Assembly: GCA_030077755.1 (NCBI GenBank) | Contig: JAQJZZ010000018.1 | Coordinates: forward strand, 1,922,001 to 1,986,000 | DNA length: 64,000 nucleotides | From: Filosporella fistucella | Taxonomy: Eukaryota > Ascomycota > Leotiomycetes > Helotiales | Direction: 5' to 3' | Shown here: positions 43,535 to 56,200 of the stretch, one piece after another | Layout: every line of letters starts with the position of its first letter | How positions within the stretch are numbered: position 1 is the first letter of the stretch | Position numbers and translations under genes: made by a program | Notes under the pieces: generated by a model | The model's database searches: none | What the model was told of the DNA's origin: nothing | What the model saw: the letters and a program-made list of their open reading frames with translations, nothing else

Positions 43535-46360
43535 GATGAAGGTAGAGACTGTGATTCTGACTGATGGGTAGAGGGAAGTTAATTCATTTAGAGGAAGGGA
43601 AGGAAAAAGGTGTATATGGTCATTCACCTTTTGCCCGGATAATGCTCACGATAACTGTTCCCACCTCGGCTCGGCAGCTGATTGCTGATTGCCGGACGAA
43701 ATTCCTGAAGGGTTAAAATGCTTGTGATGACAACGCGACAACCTCTCCTTGGCCGAATATTTACCCAACATCAATATCTACCTATCTGATGTAGCCTCAA
43801 GTGAGAGTAGAAAATGTGTCCTTTGTTTTATCCTGATCTTTGCAACAATGAATATTTTCCACTAGTGAGTGAAGGTAAATTGCCTTAAGTGTGGAAGTAG
43901 TAGTCACGCATCTTAGTTGTCGTTGTCATATACCACAGTGCAAAGACTTCATTAGCTTCTATGTTACTAGCGTTTCGTGATGTGCCGCGAGCTTGCTGTC
44001 CCAGCTTCTGTTTGGAACAATTCCGACATGAAAAGTCTGATATCAGGTGGGAGAAGTTCACATGAAAGTGTCTTTGAGAAGTTGGACTTGTAGGAACCCC
44101 ACTAAAATTGCTCTTACATGGTGCGAAAGCCTGAAATTTATTCTAGCTAAAGCTAGAGTAAGGAATTTGCGTTTGGGAGTATCTCATACTTTGAAAAACT
44201 CACACATGGTGCTCCTGTTCTCTCGAGGTTGTATGTTTGTGGAGGGAAATAGTCATGCCTGCTCTCATGTGCCTTCTCAAGTGCTGCGAATTCAAAAGTT
44301 CAGGCTTTTGTATGATTTGCCTTACATTTACTTGTTTCTTGATAAGAGTATCACATGATGATTCTGTCGCCCCTCCTTGGCCGCAAAGTTTGTCAAAACA
44401 GTTGTGCAGAGGCTGCAAAGCTTGCTGATATGGGACTCCCTAATGTTGTGCGAGAAATTTGGCCAGGAAAGACATGCCTCTCGTCACAGTACTAACTGCA
44501 TGGTCCCCTAATGTTATGTTACACGATGGGCCAGGACGTCAATCCACAAATCTAGTCAATCTGTCAGCATACATATTCTCAGGTGTGAGGTTGCACTAAT
44601 ATTACACGTCACATTACCGATTTCCTTGTACTGTAGTCAGCAATTTTGGAACTCCGCGAATTCGGAAATATACAACCTAGAGATCTCGCACAGGACTTGA
44701 GCCGAATACAACAGGCCGCATATATCACGAAGCACAAATCACTGACCCCGCATACAATCAGATCGATATTCGGACCATGCAAGTACACAAACTCGCGAAT
44801 CTCCGTGGTATACAGACGAGTCCCCAACCCCTCATACACTAAAAGCGGCAGAAAGCAAGCTATATGAGTAGATCGGATGTCTAGATCCGCGGGTACAAGA
44901 AAACATAATTACAAGGAGCCGCAAATTGAGGAGTCGATAGTGTACGAGATAAATTTCCGAGCCCAAAGAATATCTCCCAACCATAGGACCTCTCAACTAT
45001 ACCAGTTGGGGAGAAACAAGAGGTGTTTTTGATATCAAAAATAATGCGAGCCTCAAGTGCTGAGAATTGCAAATTCTGCAAGCTGCGAAGGGAATATTCC
45101 TCTCAAAGACAACCTTGTGCCCGTGCCCTCACACACAAAGACCTACGGATATGTCATTCGGTAGCATATAGTATTCTATTATGCAACGCTCCTCAAGTCC
45201 TAGTCGCACAAACCCACAATTGTATAAATCTGCAAGTACGCGATGTTGAAGTATGAGCAGTACCCAATATGAACGGCTAGAGACAAGAGAAGCCGGAAAT
45301 AGGCGCATTCTCAACAACATGCAGGCTTCCACGATCCTTGAACTTCACCAGTCCGCTATTAACCGCACCCAAACCTTGAACTGAAATTGAGAGGAAGGGA
45401 ATCGCAAAGTGTATGGCTTGCCCGAACAGTTTGCTAGCATCGTAATTTGAATTCTTCCACCGATTGTTCAGCAATTGCTGATTCATGGTTGGCTTAGGCT
45501 GTCTAAGAAAGCCTTTGGTCAAGGAGGAGTTTGTCCATCATAGAATAGTATATCAATCACTCAACGCAAAGAAACACTGGGTATGGAAAACTTGAAGTAG
45601 AGTTGGGCTATAGAAAAGGGAGGCAGTCAAGCCGAAAAGCCGTCTCCTGTGCCGAATTTCAATGTATCCTTTCTTTGTCAGGGATGGAGGCTGGATGGCG
45701 TCAGATTCGAAGGGTTGATAATGTTGCAAGAAGAGGTGAATAGAGCTGGAATCCTCATTTGGCGGAAGCTGGGCGGTCATTTAATGACTTGATTTGCTGT
45801 TGAATGAGCTTGAATGCCGGACGTCGAGAGGACCTTCGTCTCGCTCCACATTCCTGGCGAATTCGCATAAACAGCTTGAATGGCATGAATCAGAACGAAT
45901 ATAATTAAGATATCAAAGTTTAGGAACGATCACAAGTCATCTCATGATTCAGTGCATACTAAGATGCCCATGTGTCCTCGCAACTTCATACTCGTCGCAT
46001 GAATCAAAGTATTTAGTGTTCGCAAACCTCATTCGATTCTCTAATTGACTCATGTGGGTATTCACTTTATAATCTTCCGCTCTCTGACTTGCCGAACACT
46101 ATTCTGAATCTGGATGTCCTATATTTCAAGGTACAAGGTTCCGAAATACTAGGCAGAGTTCTCAGGAATTTGGACCTACAGGACACAAGTCCGAGGCGTT
46201 CATGGGATCTTTTTGAATTCTGTTGTTCCCTGTTGGAGCAAAATGTATACTTCTGACAAACGCATAGACTACTTGTGCTAGCAAAGAACTTATCCACCAA
46301 CGCCTTGTTGCTCAATGGTACAAACTTCAGGAGAACAGAATAGTTACAACAACAGCCAGT
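43535..46360. other. About 2.8 kb without a recognised gene
   Basis: No protein family or RNA gene was recognised. Minus-strand frames at 45553-45780 and 45277-45522 have somewhat protein-like composition but no connecting splice sites or known domain. A ~19-base word (CTCAAGTGCTG, then C/A, then GAATT) occurs near 44276 and 45052 with two differences. Related CCCTAATGTT...GGCCAGGA phrases sit at about 44448 and 44503. These are weak signs of an old degenerate repeat. Confidence 0.4.
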
Positions 46361-47473
46361 TCAAATAGCACCCCAAGCTTTGTCAATTGGTAACGCTACA
46401 CCATTAATAGCTCTCGCCCCATCGCTTGCCAAGAACAAGATCACGTTTGCTACTTCCATCGCGCTGATAGATGGTTTCTCCCCAGCTGGATTGTGCAATT
46501 CCCAAATGGGCTTCAAAGCCGTAAATGCAGCTTGGTCGAAATGTTCCTTTTCGATTGAGGCATTGAGGTTGGTGTCAATTGCTAAGCATTTGTCAGTGAT
46601 GTTCGACAGAAACAAGGTGAAGATTTGGAAGGTTAAATTACTTACTTCCAGGCAATACAGCATTGCATCTTATCCCTTCCTCATGAAACCTCCATGCAGT
46701 ATGTTTCGTTACGCCAAGAAGGCCATGCTTACTGGTTGTATAGGCGATTCCTGCCGCTGCACCACTAACGGCTGCTTTCGAAGCTACATTTATGATGGAG
46801 CCATTCTTTCGGGCTTTCATGAAAGGTAACACGGCGCGGATCATACGTGTAGGAACTGTGAGATTAACACCCATTACCCGTTCCCATTCGTGGTCTGTAA
46901 TTGAATCGGCTGCTTCAAAGGCGTCCATTACTCCAGCAACGTTGGCGAGCACGTCAATCTTATCTCTGGGAAGATGTTAGTTTTCGATCTTACATACTCT
47001 CACGGATTCTGAAGCGTTTTGGATGGGGCAAACATAGTATCGGACGGACAACATACCCGAATTTTGCGACACAGATTCTAATCACCTCATCACATTCTCC
47101 CTTCTCCATAAGATCCCCTCGATGAAAGTGGAAGCGTCCAGCATCTCGCTCGTCGATCTTTTTATAGTCGATGTCTTTTACGTCAACGCCGAGGACCTCG
47201 TATTGATGACTGAGGAAGACTTGAGTTGTTGCTAGACCGACTCCAGAGGCGCAACCAGTCACGACTATAAACACAGCATTAGAGAAGAGTCTTTCATGAT
47301 TTTGCGAATTAGAAGGAAAAGAAAGTGTCAGGTGACATAAATCATGCTAATTCAGATATACTCCATCCGAAGGGTAGAGGGCTGTGAAACATACTTGCGA
47401 CTTTCCCAAATCCGGCACCATCAACAGTCCGCCTCGGCAAAACATTATTTCCGTTATGATAAGAAAATGACAT
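46361..47473 (-). CDS. Short-chain dehydrogenase/reductase
   Basis: An NAD(P)-dependent oxidoreductase of the classical SDR family; the substrate is unknown. Four exons on the minus strand: 47473-47395, 47264-47057, 46965-46646 and 46581-46361 (introns of 130, 91 and 64 bases), giving 275 residues. The first exon was found by tracing the frame back from the cofactor motif; it encodes MSFSYHNGNNVLPRRTVDGA and leads into GKVAIVTGCASGVG. The Rossmann motif TGxxxGxG is at 29-36 and NVAG at 104-107. The catalytic tetrad is complete: N130, S158, Y171 and K175 (YTTSK). The usual late motif PG is at the end of exon 3. At 275 residues it has the normal length for the family. It is a single enzyme, with no biosynthetic cluster around it. 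Confidence 0.88.
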
Positions 47474-48954
47474 TTTCAATCTTTCAGGAGAAAGGTAGAA
47501 TATGCAATTCAGGGGTAGATATGGTAAGCGAGCTTGACAAATGCTTCATCAAGATCTCCAGCACAGCTCTTGGGACGAAAACCCGGGGTAAAGTGGAGAA
47601 ACGGAGAATATAACACTAGTTGTTTGGTAAAGAAATGTCTGGGGAACAAGAGATAAGAAAAGAAGATAAATAAGGGAAGATATACCCTCTTGAGGCCATG
47701 AAAAGCTCACCGTCCACGGGCCGTGAAGGAATCAGCCTCGGATTCTGCCGAGTCGTATGACTTTTTTGCGACTGTTCATTTTCCTGTTTCACAGCGTCGA
47801 GATAGTGGCAACGTTTGGTATTGGTTTATTTCGATGCCTTTCTCGAGCATCGTATGACTGTTTAGCGGTGTCGGGTTGTACAGATGGGAACTGGAGGGGG
47901 TTGTCAGAGCAGAGGTGACGTTGGTAAGGTGAAGTGAGGTTGTGAGTAGGAAGTTTCGTGGGGATGCGGGGGTGGACCGGTCCGCTTACAGTGTTTTTGA
48001 GTAGGTGAGCGATTTTGAAATCGCATGCTTTCTGCTATACTCACCAGTTTTTGTCGATGCAGACCAGCCTCTTCGGAATCCTTGAGAATTTGCAAAGAGT
48101 TTTTCCGGACTATTCAGATATCATGAAGAATGGAGTCACGTGTGCGGTGCCTCGGTGCAGCCTGATGAACTGAAAGGGGGCTGAGTGTCCTGATTTGGTT
48201 AGCTCAATATCTCTAGTCCTCAGCACCTGGGCTTCATTTGAACTACTACTCGACCTTCAACAACATACTTGTTGAATGCATGTCTCATTGTCGCAATCCC
48301 AATATCTTGTTTCTTCTTCAACGTACTCGGAATAGGTAGTGAAAATTGCTATTTGTGCAATATCTCTGTTACTCGACTGCTGACTACGACAGATTTTCTC
48401 CCAGCCCAGGTTCTCATAATGCTAGGAATTCATTCAAAGTTTATATACGTCACCTTCACAAATTGCCTTGTTTCATAGCCTTCACTTCGCATCCTTATGC
48501 TTTCATCATATCATCTGAACTTTCGGACGATCCACACTGTAAATATGGATCCATTATCCGAGTAGTTTCGTTTCATGTAAATTTGCTAATGGAGAGCCGC
48601 AATCTATCTCAAGTCGATTTCCCCACGTCAAACACTGGTTGCCGCATTTATCATTCGTTTTCATTTGTTTCTTGCCGGCCTTGCTGAAGTAATATTCCGC
48701 AAGGATTAAATCTCTTGGCCCTTCTCATTTCAGTCATGTGTATTTCCACATTCTGTCAAATTTTTGCCTCCGCAATGCCAAATGAAGGAGCAAATTCTCT
48801 CTCTCCGCAAGAGTGTCCACGAATGCTCAATCTATCTCATAAAGGTGGGTCAGAGTAGATTCTGCGATTTCTTACAAAAGCTTCATCCCCCGCTCCAATT
48901 CATCCTCAAACATCTTGTCACTCCCTTGTCCTTTTACTCTCCTTCAATTGCGCA
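47474..48954. other. Divergent intergenic region between the SDR and the GH5 cellulase
   Basis: Both genes start from this ~1.5 kb. ORFs (48269-48687, 48764-49087) are short or overlap the GH5 start in another frame. I looked for the carbon-catabolite and xylanase-regulator words and saw no convincing cluster. Confidence 0.45.
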
Positions 48955-50458
48955 ATGCGCTTTTCAACTACTTTCATTGCCGCCGCTGGGCTGTCGGCTT
49001 CCGTTTTCGCTGCTCCTATTGGGGAAGATTCTTTTGACTGTGACGATGATTTTACCTCCTCCACCGCTATTGGTAAGCAAGCTCTGAAACTAAATCTAGC
49101 TTTCGCTAACCGATATCACAGTTCTACCATCTATCAGTGCAGCACTTCCAGTGGTATCATCCGCTCAGTCACTTCCAAGCAGTATCATTGCTTCAAGCTC
49201 AGTGGCAGAAATTGCCGTTAAAACAAGCGCTATCTCCAGCCTACTGCCACCCACTGCTTCTGTCAGCAATATCGTGATCAAGAGCACTGCAACAGTGATT
49301 CCTGTGGCCTCTTCCGCACAAGCAACCTCCACGGCGGCAGGGGTAGTAGCCACCTCTGCGAGCTCTCCGGCTGCCACAGATGCCGCATCTTCCAATTCTT
49401 CCGGATCTGGGCTTCAATTTTTCGGCGTCAACGAATCTGGTGCTGAGTTCGGAAATACCAACATCCCAGGAGTGCTCGGAACTGATTATACATGGCCAAA
49501 TACCTCTGCCATTCAGATCTTGATGGACAAAGGAATGAACACCTTCCGTATTGCATTTTTGATGGAACGTCTTGCACAAGGAACAATGACAGCGGCTCTT
49601 GATGCTACATACCTTGCCGATATGAAAACTGTTGTTAACTACATCACTACCGCTGGGGGGAACGCTATTCTTGACCCTCACAACTTTGGCCGTTATGACG
49701 GTACCATCTTTACCTCGACTTCAGACTTCAAGACTTTCTGGACCAATGTTGCCACCGAGTTTGCTACCAATGAGAAGGTCATCTTCGATTGCAATAATGA
49801 GTTCCATGATATGCCAACCGCTACAATCGTTGCAGAGCTGAACCAGGCGTGTATTGATGGTGTTAGAGCTGCAGGAGCAACTTCACAGTACGTCTTTGTG
49901 GAAGGAACTTCCTACACTGGTGCCTGGACCTGGACAACTTCCGGAAACTCAGAGAACATGGGTAACCTCACCGATCCTTCTGACAAGATTGTCTACGAAA
50001 TGCATCAATACCTTGACTCTGATGGATCTGGTACTTCGGCTACTTGCGTGTCTACGACTATTGGTGCTGAGCGTATTGCTGCTGCAACTACTTGGCTCAG
50101 AGAAAACGGCAAGAAGGGCATTATCGGAGAGTTTGCTGGTGGTGCTAATGCAGACTGTGAGACTGCTGTTACGGGAATGCTTGATGCTCTCGTAGCTGGT
50201 AGTGATGTTTGGACTGGAGCCCTCGTACGTATTCTACATAACTATATCCCTTTCCAAGATTGCTGCAAGTAGTTGTTATCAACTTCAAAGCACACTTGCA
50301 GCTATTCATATCGTATTTTAAACAATTTCTATGCTAATACGTTACAGTGGTGGGGCGGTGGACCTTGGTGGGGAGATTACATCTTCTCCATGGAACCTGA
50401 GGCTGGTACTGCATATGTCGCATACATCGATACATTATCGAAGTATGCCACTGCATAG
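48955..50458 (+). CDS. Secreted endo-beta-1,4-glucanase, glycoside hydrolase family 5
   Basis: This enzyme cleaves internal beta-1,4 bonds of cellulose outside the cell. Exons are 48955-49072, 49122-50224 and 50348-50458 (introns of 49 and 123 bases), giving 443 residues. A clear signal peptide ([19 protein letters not shown]) precedes an acidic stretch and then a ~90-residue Ser/Ala/Thr-rich linker (~41-135). The GH5 barrel runs from [14 protein letters not shown] to the end. The acid/base Glu is at ~266 in [10 protein letters not shown], the nucleophile Glu at ~376 in GIIGEFAGG. The last exon completes the final strand ([17 protein letters not shown]). The linker is present but no cellulose-binding module precedes it. 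The sequence resembles fungal Cel5A-type (EGII) enzymes. Confidence 0.93.
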
Positions 50459-51555
50459 AAGACATTGAGAAGAAACGCTTGGCCGTTGTTATGTTCTTGT
50501 ATATACACTTTGAGAACGGTTCAAAATTTTGAATAGAAATGGGAATACCGTTTAGACTGTTATTTGTCTCGAATTCCTTGTTCTCGCAACACTAGACCGT
50601 GAATATAGAAGCCTGTTCTATAAGCTCTAGGAGCTCGACAGAAAATTTAGACTAGGAAAACAGGAACGGAACTTTCCATCCCAGTTGCGAATTCCGTTTC
50701 AACGGCGTCGGGCAGCATCCACGTACTGAGCCTACCATTTGCTGCATCGATGTTTCTTCGCCGTAATAAGTCACTGTCAGAAAATCCGAATTGATTGCCG
50801 CGAAACCATACTCCTGGGAGAATCCGGGTTTTGACTTTGAGGTGGCCAGAATCCACGGCGCCTACTTTTGTGCTGGATAGCTTCACCGTGTGGTCTAGTA
50901 GCATAGGGAGCTTGACTATATTCGTGGCCTTCAGAAAAAGGGTGATACAATCAGTATTTTGCAGCATGAAGAATATAATACGGTGGCTACTACAGCCATC
51001 TGCCGTCAAACCAACAGCACAGGACCAGACCACGGCTCAGCAGCCTCAAAATACTCACAATGTAAATCATTCAAAACCGCCAATTTCTGATAGAAGGATC
51101 TGCAATGAATCCCCGCCGCCTCCACCACCTCCTCACTCAAGGCCCTCTCAAGCACAAAGCATGAGCAGTTGCTCACGTATGGAGACCAAAACAGAAACAG
51201 CGAAAGGGAACGTTAATCCTAAGTGTGGAGGTATTTAGAACCCAGCTAGGGATGATGAGCGATTATTGCGAGTCGCTAATCTGTTGAACCGCTTACACAA
51301 TGAGCATCTGGTACCATGATTCGCAATTCTGAGAACATTCAGCTGTTGGAGATCTGTTTCATGATCACCATCTGGGCAGTATTCAGGACTTTAAAATGAC
51401 AATCGCATCCAAGAGGAGACACATCCATCAATTAGTTTCGAAAAGAACATTGCTATTCATCTACCTTGAAAACCATTTAGCGCCATGCTCTTCCGTATTC
51501 TCAGTGATGTCACGTTGCTAATGATCTGTACTCTGTTGCCATAACCTTACTTCCC
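50459..51555. other. Region with one doubtful minus-strand gene
   Basis: A minus-strand frame ending at 50647 (running from about 51033) encodes a plausible ~100-residue C-terminal part, including LPGVWFRGNQFGFSDSDLLR. A possible acceptor (GACGGCAG|ATGG) and an upstream donor (CATT|GTGAGT) exist on the same strand. No start exon could be assembled, and the opposite strand also has a long frame (50795-51238). Confidence 0.3.
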
Positions 51556-52718
51556 TCATTCAAGTAGTAAACCATCCCTCTTCATCTGCTCCTGAGCCTC
51601 CTCCAAATCCTTTCTTTTCTTCATTCCTCCATCATTCTCCTTTCTGCCCTTGTCCTTTCTGCCCTTATCCTCATCGACATTAATTTGATTTCTCAAACCA
51701 CTTCCAACTCGCTTTGGGAAAGGACCTCCAGCAAGAAGATTTATGGCATCATCGAGATTTCCATCGCAGGCTGTGATAGCGTCTCTAGCCATGCTTACAG
51801 AGACGGTTGGCATCACTACTCTAACATGAACTATCTTGTCCCGCATTTCGCTATCAATTTCAGGTGAATGGAGGTCGATATCGCTCTTAACTTGACTTCT
51901 GCCACGAGCTTTGGAAACGGGAAGGCTCACGAAGTAAGATCTATGGGTAGTGTTACCAGATGTGAGACGAACAGGACGCGTAATCTTGAAATCAGGTTCA
52001 GATTCAACGATGGAAGGAAGTTTGCTGCGAGGTGTGGCGTGGAAGGAAGTATTGAATCCAGGTCTGCAGGGAGAGAGTTGCTCATCAATCTGTTTTCCCT
52101 GTGAGGTCATTAGCCAAGCTATAATTTCGTGTCTGACGAAAGAACAACATAATGCCCAAGTCGAAATGTCGAAGTCGAAGCAGCAAGAAAGGTAAGAAAA
52201 TAAAACTTACCTCGAAACCCCTCAACTGTCCCTCCAACCACTCAATCTCTCCATCCCACGCCCGAATCTCCTCCCTAATTCTCATAACCCTCTCCCTCTT
52301 CTTCATTTCCTGCTCCCTGTTCAATTGCGCACTCCAGCTCACAACCAGAATCAAATTGATAACTCCCATCAAAACTCTAGTGGCCATAACACCATCTGGA
52401 GAAACCATAAAGGGTTCATGACCGAAAGAGATGAGACTCATTTTGCAGACGAGGGTGAGGAGGTAGGAGAGTGGGATACCGAAGCAGAGATCGTAGAAAA
52501 CTAGGTTGTGATTAGTATGTTATGTTTGTCTGATAGGGTGATAGAATCTTCACTGATGATGGGAGATTATCTGGAAGGGTAGGAGGAGATAAGAGGAAAT
52601 CGAGAGAAGCAAAAGTAAGCATACCAAGAATTACACCAGGGTGATCAAGACTCCATCCGATAATCGTCATATCCCTCTTCTCCTGTGCCAATTCATGGTC
52701 TTCTGGTGCAGCTGCCAT
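51556..52718 (-). CDS. Orphan membrane protein with coiled coil and UBA-like tail
   Basis: Three exons on the minus strand: 52718-52625, 52500-52211 and 52098-51556 (introns of 124 and 112 bases), giving 308 residues. I do not recognise the family. After a short N-terminus (MAAAPEDHELAQEKRDM) two hydrophobic segments follow, GVILVFYDLCFGIPLSYLLT (~30-52) and VMATRVLMGVINLILVVSWS (~70-90). Then comes a highly charged coiled-coil-type helix (REQEMKKRERVMRIREEIRA, ~95-128), a basic linker, and near the C-terminus a helical unit VSMARDAITACDGNLDDAIN (~225-250). That unit has the spacing of a UBA domain that binds ubiquitin. The tail is very Lys/Glu-rich. A membrane-anchored ubiquitin or ribosome adaptor is possible. 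The start at 52718 gives the first ATG of the spliced frame after a poorly coding leader. Confidence 0.7.
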
Positions 52719-53236
52719 GTTTACAAAATCCAAGTGACAAAATGCCAATCTTGACGCCTTTCTGATCTTTCGTTGAGAATGTTTTACAATTGTGTGCGCG
52801 TAAGCAGAAGAGTGCCGCACCAACAATCGAATAGAGAGTGGCAAGTGGGTGTTGAGAACGATGGCGCGTGATGAAGATTTGGTGATGAGGCTGGAAGAGA
52901 TGCGTTCATCCGAGTAGAAGCCACGTCGATGTTCGAATCTACCCTCTGGAGATTGAAAGCCAGGTTCGGGAGTGAACTTCAGTACGCAGATTCCAATGAG
53001 AAATTCGAAAGTGACACGGGTTTTATCTGGCTCGAGAATATTTACTTCGGATAATGGCGCTAAGTTTTGAGGCCATAGTATCTAGAATCTACCAGCACTC
53101 CAAAAACATACTTCGTTCTATGAAAGTGTAATGAAACATGTACACTGGTGCAACACAATGGCAGACGAATACTGTTAGAATAACCCCTTTCTAGGCCTCG
53201 CTTAACCTTCGGTCCTAACTTTCTAAGAATACAAAT
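52719..53236. other. Promoter of the orphan membrane protein and 3' flank of the RhoGAP gene
   Basis: No gene, RNA or repeat was recognised in these ~520 bases. Confidence 0.5.
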
Positions 53237-56200
53237 TTACATAATATTCATATTTTCTGTACAGCGTAATCCCCTGGACCCAAATTCTGTGCTTCGCCGA
53301 TCCCATTGACTAGAATCGCTCCCAGTAATCACAACGCCTTTCAAATCCCGGATAACAGTATTACTGCTGTCTTCTGACGTCCCAAAATCGGAACTCATAG
53401 TACCATCCAGACCATGGGTCGCTTTTCTAATTCTTTCCGGCACCGCAGAGAGTTCACCAGCGGAATCAGTGCTTGTCTTTATTAAATTAGCTCCAGATTT
53501 TGGAGAAATTCTGTGTGCTGCCAGTTTCTGTAGCAGCTCGAGTTGCTTTTCCGCAGCTTCAGCTCGACCTATCCACATCTGAATTTCCCTCTTCGCCTCT
53601 CTAAGTTGCTCACTGAGAGTGCCAATGTCAAGGGACTCATGCGCATCGAGTTGCTGTCGAAGTTGTTGTATCTCCTCATTTTTCGCAGAAATCTGGCGCT
53701 GCAGAATTCTCACCCGTGAATATAGCAAAGAGTTGCTACGCGATGGCGGTGGCGGACTTGTAGACGGACTAACAGGAGTTGACATAGAAAATACTTCAGC
53801 GAAAGGAGATTGAGGGTGTACAAAGTCTGCCATGTCCGGCGATTGGCTCCGTGAAGGCGGCCGACGATGATCTATATGCTGAGCCACGGGGGGAAGCTCT
53901 AGAAACGGCATTTTCCTGCCAGTTTTAGAAGCACCAGAAGAGCCATCAAACACAGAGACGTTATCTCCTGATTCCGTAGAGGTCGTTCCTTGAACTGCCT
54001 CCAAATCCTTGCGCTGAACGAGCCCAGCAGTTTGATGCTTTTCGAAATCATCTGTCGAGCTTCCTGCATGCTGATTAGAAAATGACTGTGAGGTCTCCTC
54101 CAACGACAATTTGGCTCGTGGAGCTGAGGGCGTGATCTTAAATTGTGCAACCGCCTCAAGTGGAGTCGCGACAGATTCCAGCGGCTTTGAAATAGAGTAT
54201 GTTCGCGCGAGAGACGGGAGCGAAGGAACTGAGTATTGCTCTACACCTGGAGTCTGTCGTCCGCCATCAAGGGATTTCTGAAGATGGTGAAAATGAATAT
54301 CAACAGGAGGCGTTCTTCTTTGTGCTGTGGGTAGGATATCAACACTGCTGGATGTCCGCCCTGGAGCTCTGTCATTTTGTAGGATCGGGATGGCCTGATT
54401 CGGGGTGCTGGTTTGAACCTGTTCCAGCTTCATTTGGCTTTGTGTACCACCAAGACTACGGGTCGACAGTGGTGAGCTTGACTTCCCTGACTTGTGCGAT
54501 CTTACAGGAGATGGAGGATTGATTGTATAGGGTGCAACGAGAGCCTCTCTGGGAGATTCAATATGATTCTGTACCTCCTTTAGGGACTTTGTTGGAGATT
54601 TTGTCGGAGAACGCCGAGGTGAGTTGAAAGTGGGTGGTGGATTTGGGTTGTTGAATTTGGCAACAAGTGCTGAAATCTTGCTTGGACTTCCCTTGGCCTT
54701 AAGATTACGACTTCCTGTAGCGGACCTAGCAGACGTATTGGCATTTCCATTACCATCAGAGTCGGTGGATCTACGCCAGGAGCCGTCTACCTTGTCTGAG
54801 CTGCTTGTGGCGGCTCGAGTGCCAACTATCTCTGCTGAGTGAAAGAGCGAGTTGAAAGACTGACTAGTGGCGGGGCCATAAGCAGGGCCTCTTCGTTCGT
54901 CTCCAGAGCCGAAATTCGCAGTCTGATAACGTTGCGACGCATCGATTGGTTTCGTCGGTGATGTCTGATTTCGGGAGGTTGTGGCTGCATCTGGATTGAT
55001 GACCTGGGCCGTGGTCGTATTTTTATCCTGACTATAGCCAGCTTCGTTGTCATCCATGATATTCAGCGCTTGAGCCAGGGTGGCCAAGGAAGCTGCATCT
55101 TCTTCCCGAGACACTCTTTCTAATGGATCACCGCTGAACGGAGGCTTTGAGATAGCTAGTAAATTTTTCTTGCGTTTAGGATCGTCATAGAGCGACTTGG
55201 AAACCTTTCTACGAGGCGAAAAGCTTCTTGGCCTTGGGGGCTGAAGACCAGGCTCACTGCCTCCGATACGGCGAGGTGTTCTAGTTCGGCCATCCTCGGT
55301 TTCACGAGACGACGCTCTTGTAAGCGTGATCTGAGGATTGAGTTGGAACTTCTCCCTGAGAGCAGGATCTAGAGGCTTTGATTTCACCTTGGGGTTCTGT
55401 AACGCATTCCTGGGATCAATGATATCGTCAAAGACCTCTTGAGTAGAGCGGGACTGGCGTTGCTTCCTACTTTTTGATTTAGTGCTTGATAACGAAGAGC
55501 CTTTTTCTTGCCTTGACTTCTTCTTGAGAGTATTTGGCGACGTCTCTGGCCGTCCAGGGCTGGTTCTTGATTTCGATTCCAAGGTCGTGATATTCTTCTG
55601 AATAGTCTTATCCAATTTGTTTATTTTGCGTGGCGACAATTGTTTTAGGGCAAAATGAGAAAGCTGGGTACGTCCGTGCCTGAGATCATCCTTTTTGGGG
55701 GGAGTTGCTGCGGTAATGCGGTCCTGGGACTGTGTTGCGAGCGTTGAAGTGGAGATTTGTCCTTTCGGATTTTCTTGAAGTTCTCCATTTTGGTCGGAAG
55801 CATCTAAAAGAGCATATTTGGAGAATGCCTCCCCCGAATATTGGGTTGCGCTGTAGCGGGCGTTGATTGGTGGCTGTTCTGCCAAATTAAGCCGACTATT
55901 GGCTTGTATCCTTGCCGTGCCTTGTTCATCGCGTGTCCAGGATGGCATTTCCTGAGAATGGTTTCCTGGGCTGTTTCCAAGCCTCTCAAGATCGTTCAAT
56001 CCTCTATCCCCCTCTTTCATTTCAAGAATGTTCGATCTGTAAGCAGCATAGGTCAAGATCTTTGGGGCCTTGTTTTCTTTGTCCGAAAAGGAGCCAGAAC
56101 TACTCAGTAATGCCTTTCTTGACGGAAGTGATGGGCCCGGCGCAGACATTGGAGGCGGTACATGTTCGCATGATGAAATAGATGATAGAGATTGTCCATG

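Noticed and set aside
44276..45071. Imperfect 19-base direct repeat in the 44-45 kb gap
   Set aside because: Two short copies with differences are too weak to name as an element.
48955..49221. Unspliced GH5 first frame as a separate small secreted protein
   Set aside because: A clean intron (49073-49121) joins the signal peptide to the GH5 frame in phase.
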